From: Oscillospiraceae bacterium
GTDB lineage: Bacteria; Bacillota; Clostridia; Oscillospirales; Oscillospiraceae
DNA length: 64,000 bases
Reading direction: 5' to 3'
Assembly (NCBI GenBank): GCA_017430455.1
Contig: JAFRMX010000023.1
Coordinates: forward strand, 186,001-250,000
A program made the translations under genes and the position numbers. The notes beneath the pieces are model-generated. The model saw only the letters and a program-made list of their open reading frames with translations, did no database searches and was not told the DNA's origin. Positions 1 to 7,441 of the stretch are shown here, piece by piece; position 1 is the first letter of the stretch, and every line of letters begins with the position of its first letter.

Positions 1-320
1 GGCTGATTCGGTATACTGATCCGGAGAACATCATCTTCCAGAGGGTCTTCGGCGTGATACTTCCGCAGCGCCGATCTTGCTTTATTGCGAACGACCGCTG
101 CAAGATAGGCTTTCAGCATATCAGTTTCGATACTTTCCCTGTGCTCCCATATGCTTAAAAAGGAATCCGAAACGACTTCTTCAATATCCTCTTCGCCAAG
201 AGCATGAGAAAGGATATTGGAAGCGATCGCATACGCGTAAGCGCTGTATCGGCGTATCAGTTCGGGCAATACTGACTCATCCCCCGCCCGGAGTCTGTGC
301 AACAGCTTATTTTCGTTCAT
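1..320 (-). CDS. RNA polymerase ECF-type sigma factor, 3' end outside window
   Basis: The reading frame runs from an ATG at 320 off the left edge, giving about 106 N-terminal residues. It opens MNENKLLHRLRAGDE and continues through a sigma-70 region 2 pattern: an acidic stretch (GEEDIEEVVSDSF), then SIWEHRE and the basic helix VRNKARSALRKY. This is the core-binding and -10-recognition half of an ECF sigma factor; region 4 is beyond the window. It starts 9 bases after the stop of the small lipoprotein gene. A GGAGG lies 14 bases upstream, which is rather far for a Shine-Dalgarno, so it may be translated by coupling. Family call is firm; the signal it answers is unknown. Confidence 0.85.
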   Translation of the reverse strand, partial: MNENKLLHRLRAGDESVLPELIRRYSAYAYAIASNILSHALGEEDIEEVVSDSFLSIWEHRESIETDMLKAYLAAVVRNKARSALRKYHAEDPLEDDVLRISIPNQ

Positions 321-329
321 GTCAGCAGT

Positions 330-923
330 TTATTCCTCCGGCCAGATTACAGTATCGAAACGGATATCAACACTCTTATACAATTGTTCGATGTGGAGTT
401 CTTCACCCAGACTGCTGCTGATCTCCCAGAGATGTGAAGGGGTCGTAGTGATGACCGTGACCCAGGCGATGTATTCTTTTCCATCTTCAACACTGCGCAT
501 CTCCTTTACTTTCGCTTCACAACCGAGTTCAGCGAATTTCTTCGCCAGGGCAATATGGTCGTCCGAAGTGTCCGAGCCTGTCAGCATAGCATTTGTGTGT
601 ACAGCAAAACTGTACGGTTCATCCTGCGGCAGTTCCTCTTTAAACATCGCCAATTCCCACTTTTTGGCGTACAGATCGCCCTCTGTAGCATATATGCTGT
701 TTATGAAATCCTCATAACTTTCATACTGATCGGCCGTGTTCTGAGTATCTTCCGATGCAGGCATTTCATTGTTCTCTATTTCCAAACGAACATACGGTGT
801 TGCCCCTGGCGCGTGACTCGGCCACGGGGACGCCTCAGTAACCGTTACAGATTCCGACCTGCTGCCGCAGGCAGTCAGAAATATCATGCACAGAATAACC
901 AGAAGAACTGTTTTTTGTTTCAT
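330..923 (-). CDS. Small putative lipoprotein, unknown function
   Basis: A 197-residue protein with a lysine start, a hydrophobic core and a lipobox ending LTACG near residue 19, so it is probably lipidated and anchored on the outer face of the membrane. An AAGGAG Shine-Dalgarno sits 8 bases before the ATG. The rest is acidic and soluble-looking, with a Ser/Pro-rich linker (about residues 24-60) before a compact C-terminal domain I do not recognise. It is transcribed ahead of the partial sigma factor gene with only 9 bases between them, so it may be the sensor or a target of that sigma system. That role is inference from position only. Confidence 0.6.
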   Translation of the reverse strand: MKQKTVLLVILCMIFLTACGSRSESVTVTEASPWPSHAPGATPYVRLEIENNEMPASEDTQNTADQYESYEDFINSIYATEGDLYAKKWELAMFKEELPQDEPYSFAVHTNAMLTGSDTSDDHIALAKKFAELGCEAKVKEMRSVEDGKEYIAWVTVITTTPSHLWEISSSLGEELHIEQLYKSVDIRFDTVIWPEE

Positions 924-1047
924 TATCTCACTCCTTTCCGGGCTTGCACTAATACAGACGCATCTTCCACAGAAATTGTGACAGCTTTTCTTAATTTTTT
1001 CCGGATACGATAAGCTGTAATTTATAATAATATATCAGATTAAACAA

Positions 1048-1084
1048 AAAGCAGGGAAATTCTGTATATGAATCTCCCTGCTTT
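1048..1084 (-). terminator. Intrinsic terminator after the anti-sigma-like gene
   Basis: The arms AAAGCAGGGA (1048-1057) and TCCCTGCTTT (1075-1084) pair perfectly around a 17-base loop that contains a further short inner stem. On the minus strand the stem is followed by a T-run, so it should end the sigma/anti-sigma transcript that finishes at 1099. Confidence 0.75.
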
Positions 1085-1098
1085 CGAGGATAATCGTA

Positions 1099-2160
1099 TT
1101 ATTTTGCTTCCCAGAGAACCAGATCACCCAAGACGATCTTTTGGACATCGCCGATATTAATCGCGCTGCCCCAGCCGCAATGCAGATTCACTGTGCCGTT
1201 TTCATACGGGCAGGTCAGTGCCCCGCCTGTAGAAAATTCCGAGCCGTCAGAGAATATGATCTTCGAGTCGATGCACACCTTGTCCTCCAACATGCTCCAG
1301 GGCTGATAAGCATTCCAGTCTGCATCCGGCTTATGGAAGGATTCCGCGCCTTCGTAGCTAACTTTCCAGGCTGCGCTGAAGGGGGTCAGCTCAAGACCCG
1401 CTATCTCAATATCTTTTTCCAGCTCCGCGTCATGGTAGACAGCATGCCCGAAATCGAAGTATCTGCTCTGTTCCTCTGTCCGGACTAAAGAAACCGGTCC
1501 GAACGTGGAAGTTTCATTTTGCCCGACAGTCATATGGACCAGAAGAGGCAGACTGTCTGTTCCTAGGGAGGCTTTTGCCTGCTCCATGAAGTTCAGGTCA
1601 ATATAGCACTCCAACGTCATGGTCTGAGTTTCCTTGTCATAGGCGTACCTGAGTACTGCTTCACGAATTTCGTCTCCGCTCACGGAAAGGTCAGCGGGAA
1701 GTTCCGGCGCGGCAAAACCTCCGATTTCCGTGCCGTCTATGCTCCAGGAGAAGCTTGTTTCTTTCGGGAAAGCTGCTGCAGCTTCTTCTGCCACAGGAGA
1801 AATATTCACATATACCCGCTGGATATCCCCGTCGTTAACTGAAGAGAGCAGCACAAGCCCGCCTTCCTGATCATCAGGAATATCATACTCAGTATAGCTG
1901 TTTACATTGTTCTCTTCGATCTTCAGATCTGTTTTGAGCTCCTGCTGGCGCACGGTGTGTATACTCCATACAGCGTATGCAGTGATCCCTAGTGCAAGCA
2001 GCAGCGCTGCTGCCAGAGCAAAGGTTATTATTCGTTTATTATTCATGTGTACGATCCTTTCCGGGGAGCTTGATGCATCCCCGGTCACAGTACGGTACGC
2101 TTCCACAATGTAGCGTTCATCGATATTTCCGAACGCTTTTGACAACAGTTCCCGTTTCAT
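1099..2160 (-). CDS. Membrane-anchored anti-sigma-factor-like protein
   Basis: A 353-residue protein. The start is the ATG at 2160 (MKRELLSKAFGNIDERY), which overlaps the TGA of the upstream sigma gene as ATGA, indicating translational coupling. The frame stays open further upstream, but that would overlap the sigma gene. The N-terminal 45 residues contain the IDERYIVEAY pattern common in small cytoplasmic sigma-binding segments of Clostridia anti-sigma proteins. One membrane helix follows (about residues 49-71), then a large extracytoplasmic region rich in beta-strand-like sequence. Inference: it holds the cognate ECF sigma factor inactive and senses an envelope signal. The DUF4179-type label is a guess from architecture. 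Confidence 0.65.
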   Translation of the reverse strand: MKRELLSKAFGNIDERYIVEAYRTVTGDASSSPERIVHMNNKRIITFALAAALLLALGITAYAVWSIHTVRQQELKTDLKIEENNVNSYTEYDIPDDQEGGLVLLSSVNDGDIQRVYVNISPVAEEAAAAFPKETSFSWSIDGTEIGGFAAPELPADLSVSGDEIREAVLRYAYDKETQTMTLECYIDLNFMEQAKASLGTDSLPLLVHMTVGQNETSTFGPVSLVRTEEQSRYFDFGHAVYHDAELEKDIEIAGLELTPFSAAWKVSYEGAESFHKPDADWNAYQPWSMLEDKVCIDSKIIFSDGSEFSTGGALTCPYENGTVNLHCGWGSAINIGDVQKIVLGDLVLWEAK

Positions 2161-2723
2161 GCAAGAAAGCCCTCCTTCACTAAAGTGTTCCGCAATTTCT
2201 CGCGCAGACGGAAAAGACGGACGTAGATACGGTTGGCGCTCCCGCCCGAAGCTTCGGCCAGGTCCGAAACTGAATCTGCGTACCAATACCGGCGCACAAA
2301 CAGAAAACGGTCTTTTTTGTCCAGAGTAGAGAGAAATCGGTTGATCGCGGCACTGAGTTCCTGAGCTTCATACTCTGTCTCCACGTTCACTCCGGAAGGA
2401 ATGCATTCTTCCATCTCATCCAAAACCAGATCATAGTTTCCGTTGCGTTTCTCAGCATGATTGGCATGATAGCGGTTTACGGCCAGATTGCGGGCGATCC
2501 TGCAGACATACGCTGCCAGAGGATCCGGAACATGAGGCGGGATACTGTTCCAGGTATTCAGATAAGTATCGTTCACACACTCTTCAACATCCAGCCGGTC
2601 CTTCAGAATATTTGCTGCAGTTTTCCTGACCGCAGGTCCGTACTTGGAGTCCAGTTCTTCGATTGCCTGTTCCGAGCGCTCAAAAAACAGGCTGATTATC
2701 TTGCTGTCTTCCAATCGCGTCAC
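2157..2723 (-). CDS. RNA polymerase ECF-type sigma factor
   Basis: A 188-residue protein, normal length for ECF sigma factors. Region 2 is seen at about residues 20-90, with DVEECVNDTYLNTWNS and the basic stretch CRIARNLAVNRY. Region 4 is at about residues 140-183, with RRYWYADSVSDLAE and a helix-turn-helix ending LRLREKLRNTL-like. Its stop overlaps the start of the membrane anti-sigma-like gene, the standard layout for an ECF/anti-sigma pair. A 30-base dyad lies just upstream of the start. The regulon cannot be read from this window. Confidence 0.88.
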   Translation of the reverse strand: MTRLEDSKIISLFFERSEQAIEELDSKYGPAVRKTAANILKDRLDVEECVNDTYLNTWNSIPPHVPDPLAAYVCRIARNLAVNRYHANHAEKRNGNYDLVLDEMEECIPSGVNVETEYEAQELSAAINRFLSTLDKKDRFLFVRRYWYADSVSDLAEASGGSANRIYVRLFRLREKLRNTLVKEGFLA

Positions 2724-2729
2724 TTCCTT

Positions 2730-2759
2730 TCCGTCTCACCCTGTATAACAGGATACGGA
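2730..2759. other. Interrupted dyad upstream of the sigma factor gene
   Basis: TCCGT (2730-2734) and CCTGT (2740-2744) face ACAGG (2748-2752) and ACGGA (2755-2759) around a central ATA. It lies 7-36 bases upstream of the sigma start, so it could be an RNA hairpin in the leader or an operator. Only the symmetry is observed; the role is unknown. Confidence 0.35.
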
Positions 2760-2906
2760 AGCAAATCTTACACATGATCATGTTTTTTATTTGTTTTCAT
2801 AAACATATTTGCCCTTCAAAAAATCACCTGGAAAACCTTTTGCATTATACTGGGATATATTATAAACTGTATCTGTAAGATGCAAATTGCGGAAAAGGAA
2901 GTATTT

Positions 2907-3953
2907 ATGGACAGGATAAATCTGGCCTCGGATTACGAGGAAGGTGCGCACCCCGAGATAATAAAAAAACTGGCCGAGACCAATATGCTCCAGTCAACAG
3001 GCTACGGAACAGATGAGTTCTGTGAAAGCGCGAGAAATAATATTAGAAAGGCCTGTGAGTGTCCCGAAGCAGCGGTACATTTCCTCGTCGGTGGGACACA
3101 GGCAAACGCAACGGTCATTGACGCGCTGCTCTCTTCATATCAGGGAGTTGTTTCAGCCGAGAGCGGGCATATAAACGTACATGAAGCGGGTGCTATAGAG
3201 CTCGGCGGCCACAAGGTCATGGCAGTTCCCCAGCACAATGGGAAGATCAGAGCATCGGATGTGCGAAAGGTCTGCGAGATCTACGCAAATGACCCAAGCC
3301 GCGAGCACACTGTAATGCCGGGGATGGTCTATATCTCACAGCCCACGGAATTCGGAACCCTGTATTCGCTTAAGGAACTGACCGAGCTGAGTACAGTCTG
3401 CAGGGAATTCGGGATCCCGCTCTATGCAGACGGAGCAAGACTTGCCTATGCTCTGGCAAGCAAAGATAACGACGTGACTCTTCAGGATCTTGCACGCCTC
3501 TGCGACGTTTTCTACATCGGAGGCACCAAGTGCGGAGCACTTTTCGGAGAAGCGGTGGTCATTCCGGATCCGGAGCTCATACCTCATTTCTTCAGCATCA
3601 TCAAACAGCACGGGGCGCTTCTTGCAAAAGGCCGCATTCTGGGGATACAGTTTGACGTTCTCTTTACGGAAGATCTGTATCTCAATATAGGAAAAACCGC
3701 CATAGAATCGGCAGAGCTCCTCAAAAAGACCTTCCGCGAGAAAGGATACAAGCTTGCCTTCGAGAACCCGACGAACCAGACCTTTGTTACTGTTGAAAAC
3801 TCCGTATTGGAAGAGATCTCAAAATATGCGGGAACCGATCTCTGGGAAAGGCCTGACCCTGAACACAGCACTGTGCGTTTCGCAACGAGCTGGGCAACGG
3901 ATATGAATAAGATCACAGAGCTCGCCGAAAAACTGCCTGTAATCAGAAACTGA
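2907..3953 (+). CDS. Threonine aldolase / beta-eliminating lyase family protein
   Basis: A 348-residue PLP enzyme of the low-specificity threonine aldolase fold. It is expected to split L-threonine (or allo-threonine) into glycine and acetaldehyde, or a related beta-hydroxy amino acid. Visible are the conserved start INLASDYEEGAHPEI, the AESGHINVHEAGAIE region, YADGARLAYA, and YIGGTKCGA with the presumed PLP lysine near residue 208. I chose the ATG at 2907 over one at 2880 because AAGGAAG lies 5-6 bases before it and the family homology begins there. It is a single gene on the plus strand, closed by a hairpin shared with the converging gene. Confidence 0.85.
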   Translation: MDRINLASDYEEGAHPEIIKKLAETNMLQSTGYGTDEFCESARNNIRKACECPEAAVHFLVGGTQANATVIDALLSSYQGVVSAESGHINVHEAGAIELGGHKVMAVPQHNGKIRASDVRKVCEIYANDPSREHTVMPGMVYISQPTEFGTLYSLKELTELSTVCREFGIPLYADGARLAYALASKDNDVTLQDLARLCDVFYIGGTKCGALFGEAVVIPDPELIPHFFSIIKQHGALLAKGRILGIQFDVLFTEDLYLNIGKTAIESAELLKKTFREKGYKLAFENPTNQTFVTVENSVLEEISKYAGTDLWERPDPEHSTVRFATSWATDMNKITELAEKLPVIRN

Positions 3954-3967
3954 TACATCTCAATATT

Positions 3968-3999
3968 AAAGAAGAACCGGAGTTTTCCGGTTCTTCTTT
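3968..3999. terminator. Bidirectional terminator between converging genes
   Basis: A 13-base perfect stem: AAAGAAGAACCGG (3968-3980) pairs with CCGGTTCTTCTTT (3987-3999) around a 6-base loop. T-rich tails exist on both strands. It separates the plus-strand aldolase gene from the minus-strand lipoprotein gene ending at 4002. Confidence 0.85.
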
Positions 4000-4001
4000 A
4001 T

Positions 4002-5165
4002 TTATCCTTCAGTTTCTTCTGTCGGAACCGTCTCTTCCGGAGGAGGAGTTTCCTCAGGAATATCAAAACTGACAGACGCGCTGCAGGAGGGATATGAAGA
4101 GGTATCCCATCTGTAGCTGCCCCAGAGATTGCTGTCGTTCGCAAGGAAATATTTGCTCAGGTCATCGCTTTCATAAGATGCGCTTACATCAACGTGAAAG
4201 TTCTCCCCTTCTATGCCTACAATATTCCAGAAGTGGTCATCCCAGTTCTTCTGGCCCTCGACAGCTTCACACTCTATCCCGAAATTCTTGCAGAGAGCGA
4301 CATACGCCATCGCGAGACCCTCGCTGTCCGCTTTTTTCTCGATCAAAGCGCTGAACGCGGAAGAATGACCGGGATCCTGTACAAATTCCACAGTGTCGTG
4401 CAGGTATTTTAAGATGTAAAATGCAGTATACTCATCAGATGAGTCTTCCGGGATCCCGATCGCGCTGTAATCAAAGCTCTCAAGCTTTTCCTTGCCTGCC
4501 AGTATCTCTTCAGGCTGGAGCTGATAATTCATATTGATCTCATAGAGTTTCTCATGCCCGGAGCCGCTGAAGAGGTTTACCTCTATCTGGGGTTTTGATA
4601 TGCAGGAGAGAGGATTGTCTCTGTATGTGCTGAGACAGAGCTCTGAGATCTCGTCCGCGGAGTAGCTTCCGTTGCTGATCAGAAGAACCGTTCTCGGCCT
4701 GTTCCCGTTATAAGACTCAAGTATATAACGGGAAACTCCGGTAATATATGAAGAAGTAATTACACTGCTCACATCAAAACCCGGGGCATATGTGACAGAG
4801 ATGTCAGCTTCATAATGTGTGACAAGATAAGAAGTGTCATAGGATATATTCTCGACACAGTAAGCGCAGAGCGCGTTCTGTGTCCTTATCTCCCAGCAGG
4901 CACTTGAAAGGTCCTCACTGACGTCACCGGGATAGGAATCCTCAAAAACTATTCTGTCCTTCTCGGTGCCTGCCCTGACGAGCGCAAGCAGAGTCCTCTT
5001 CAGTCCGGAATAATTTGCGACGACCGCCATCTCTCCTGCGGAGCTCTGGCTTGTATCAGAGGGCTCGTAGTCCTTTACGGAGACATATTCCTTCTCATAC
5101 AGCCCGCATCCGCAGAACGAAAGAAATACAGAAGCTGCAATTAAGAATACAAAAATACGTTTCAT
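4002..5165 (-). CDS. Transglutaminase-like lipoprotein with serine at the usual cysteine site
   Basis: A 387-residue exported protein with a signal peptide and a likely lipidated cysteine near residue 20. The C-terminal third matches the transglutaminase-like fold. DHFWNIV (His311) and HVDVS (Asp326) sit where the catalytic His and Asp belong. The usual G-V-C-E-G-Y-A nucleophile motif reads A-D-S-E-G-L-A, putting Ser281 (codon AGC) at the cysteine position. It is therefore probably not an active transglutaminase or cysteine protease, and may be a binding or structural domain. A Pro/Glu/Thr-rich tail follows. It lies 3 bases after parC on the same strand. The middle region (about 45-230) is unrecognised. 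Confidence 0.7.
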   Translation of the reverse strand: MKRIFVFLIAASVFLSFCGCGLYEKEYVSVKDYEPSDTSQSSAGEMAVVANYSGLKRTLLALVRAGTEKDRIVFEDSYPGDVSEDLSSACWEIRTQNALCAYCVENISYDTSYLVTHYEADISVTYAPGFDVSSVITSSYITGVSRYILESYNGNRPRTVLLISNGSYSADEISELCLSTYRDNPLSCISKPQIEVNLFSGSGHEKLYEINMNYQLQPEEILAGKEKLESFDYSAIGIPEDSSDEYTAFYILKYLHDTVEFVQDPGHSSAFSALIEKKADSEGLAMAYVALCKNFGIECEAVEGQKNWDDHFWNIVGIEGENFHVDVSASYESDDLSKYFLANDSNLWGSYRWDTSSYPSCSASVSFDIPEETPPPEETVPTEETEG

Positions 5166-5168
5166 TGA

Positions 5169-7403
5169 TTACAGTAAGGTCATCTGCTGCTCGCCCCTGT
5201 CCGAATCACGCAAAACGGCGCCTCTCGCGGGAACATTTGCCGCCCTGTAACGGGAGATATTCGTAATGAGGCTGTCTTCAAAGTACTGGGCATCGGTGAG
5301 CGATCTGTTTTTCTTCAAGGTCATGACTGAAACTCCGGCAGTAGAGCGTGTTGCTTTCGTAGCGAGAAGTGAAGAACTGAATATAAGTGCCCTGCCTTCA
5401 TCACTGAAACAGACTATGTCTCTCTCGTAATCAAGCGGCATGAGCTTGACAGCGGGACTCTTTGCGGAGTACGCGTTTACAAGCTTTCTGCGGTTCTGCT
5501 TGGTCTCAAACGAGCTGAGGCTGAATCTGGCGCATTTCCCGTCTGCAAAGAACAGCAGAACTTCTTTATGATAATCTCCGGGATCGATTGAAGTGAAATA
5601 GTTCTCTCCGTCTTCAAAACCGAGCTTTGACGGGAGATACGTTCCGAGCACTGAAGCTTTCGTGTCTTCGAGTTCCGATAACTTAAGTTTGTACGCCTGC
5701 TGTCTGTCCGTGAAGACAAGAAGCTCGGAGGCATTCGAGGCTTCATAAGAGATATCCGGCCCGTCACCCTCTTTGTACTTCTGTTCAGAACTCAGCTTCA
5801 GGCTCTGAGGCGTGATCTTCTTTATATAGCCTTCTCTGCTTATGAAGACATTTACCGGATAATCCGGTACGCTTTCTTCTTCACTGTAATCATCAACCTC
5901 GTCACTGTAAACGATCCCGGTCTTTCGAGGAGTTACATACTTTGAATTGATCGCCTTGAGCTCCGAGATAATGATCTTCTTGATCCTGTTTTTGCTGTTC
6001 AGTATATCCCCGAGCTTCTTTATATCTTCCATCAGGTCTTTTATGTCTTCCGTGCGCTTCAGGATATACTCGCGGTTGATGTTTCTCAGCTTTATCTCCG
6101 CGACATACTCGGCCTGCACCTTGTCAATTCCGAAGCCCACCATCAGGTTCGGAACGACATCCTGTTCAAGCTCGGTGTTTCTGATAATCGCAATCGCTTT
6201 ATCTATGTCCAGAAGGATCTTCTCAAGGCCTTTCAAAAGATGAAGGCGCTCCTGCTTCCTCGAGAGCTCGAAAAACGTCCTTCGCCTGACGCACTCCATT
6301 CTCCAGGCAGTCCACTCCTCGAGGATCTCGCGGACACCGAGAACCTTCGGGTTCCCGGCGATCAGGATGTTGAAATTGCAAGGGAACACGTCTTGCAGAG
6401 GAGTAAGCTTTAAGAGCTTGGCCATGAGTCTGTCCGGGTCTGTTCCGCGCTTGAGATCGATCGCTATCTTGAGGCCTTTGAGGTCTGTCTCGTCGCGCAT
6501 ATCATTTATCTCACGGATCTTTCCCGATTTTATCAGCTCTGCTGTCTTGTCTATTATGACCTCTGTCGTTGTGGTATAGGGGATCTCGTAGACCTCTATT
6601 ATGTTCTCCTTGGGGACATATCTCCATCTGGCCCTGACTTTGAATCCCCCGCGGCCGGTCCTGTATATCTCCTCCATCTCGGATCTTGAGTAAATTATCT
6701 CGCCTCCGGTAGGAAAATCAGGAGCGGGCATGGTCTGGAGAATATCATAATTCGGGTCAAGCAGATAGTTAATAGTCGTCTCACAGACTTCGTTCAGATT
6801 AAAGCCGCAGATCTGGCTTGCCATTCCGACTGCAATGCCTGTGTTTGCTGAGACCAGGACATTCGGGAAAGCAGTGGGAAGTAAAACCGGCTCTTTGACC
6901 GTACCGTCATAGTTGTCCGCAAAATCGACCGTGTCCTTGTCTATATCCCTGAAAAGCTCCGCGCAGAATTCGGAGAGCTTTGCCTCCGTGTATCTGGAAG
7001 CGGCATAGGACATGTCTCTCGAAAAGACCTTGCCGAAATTCCCCTTTGAATCGACAAAAGGCATCAGCAATGCGCCGTAGCCCTTTGAAAGGCGCACCAT
7101 CGTCTCATATATTGCCGCGTCCCCGTGAGGATTAAGCTTCATGGTTGTACCGACTATGTTTGCAGACTTTGTCCTTCCGCCGCTCAAAAGTCCCATTCTG
7201 TACATTGTGTAAAGGAGCTTTCTGTGCGAAGGTTTGAAGCCGTCTATCTCGGGAATGGCGCGTGAAACAATAACGCTCATGGCATATGGCATATAGTTGC
7301 TCTCAAGCGTCTCTGTTATAGGCTGCTCCTTTACCTGAGCGTGCAGCCCGACCACATCTGGATTATCGTTATTTTTCTTTTCTGTTGTTTTCTTCTTAGG
7401 CAT
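5169..7403 (-). CDS. parC: DNA topoisomerase IV / gyrase-type subunit A
   Basis: A 744-residue breakage-reunion subunit of a type IIA topoisomerase. The N-terminal winged-helix/tower part shows GFKPSHRKLLY, the quinolone-determining segment NPHGDAAIYE (residues 91-100) and the active-site tyrosine in ASRYTEAKL (Tyr138). FPNVLVSANTGIAVGMA and a coiled-coil follow. The C-terminal beta-pinwheel is shorter than in GyrA and I see no GyrA-box, which favours a ParC-type (decatenating) enzyme. It lies 38 bases downstream of parE, its ATPase partner. Residue 96 is Ala where most GyrA/ParC have Ser (see findings). Confidence 0.88.
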   Translation of the reverse strand: MPKKKTTEKKNNDNPDVVGLHAQVKEQPITETLESNYMPYAMSVIVSRAIPEIDGFKPSHRKLLYTMYRMGLLSGGRTKSANIVGTTMKLNPHGDAAIYETMVRLSKGYGALLMPFVDSKGNFGKVFSRDMSYAASRYTEAKLSEFCAELFRDIDKDTVDFADNYDGTVKEPVLLPTAFPNVLVSANTGIAVGMASQICGFNLNEVCETTINYLLDPNYDILQTMPAPDFPTGGEIIYSRSEMEEIYRTGRGGFKVRARWRYVPKENIIEVYEIPYTTTTEVIIDKTAELIKSGKIREINDMRDETDLKGLKIAIDLKRGTDPDRLMAKLLKLTPLQDVFPCNFNILIAGNPKVLGVREILEEWTAWRMECVRRRTFFELSRKQERLHLLKGLEKILLDIDKAIAIIRNTELEQDVVPNLMVGFGIDKVQAEYVAEIKLRNINREYILKRTEDIKDLMEDIKKLGDILNSKNRIKKIIISELKAINSKYVTPRKTGIVYSDEVDDYSEEESVPDYPVNVFISREGYIKKITPQSLKLSSEQKYKEGDGPDISYEASNASELLVFTDRQQAYKLKLSELEDTKASVLGTYLPSKLGFEDGENYFTSIDPGDYHKEVLLFFADGKCARFSLSSFETKQNRRKLVNAYSAKSPAVKLMPLDYERDIVCFSDEGRALIFSSSLLATKATRSTAGVSVMTLKKNRSLTDAQYFEDSLITNISRYRAANVPARGAVLRDSDRGEQQMTLL

Positions 7404-7441
7404 TTCTTTCCGCCGTTTTCAGTATTTTTTATTGGTAAAGC

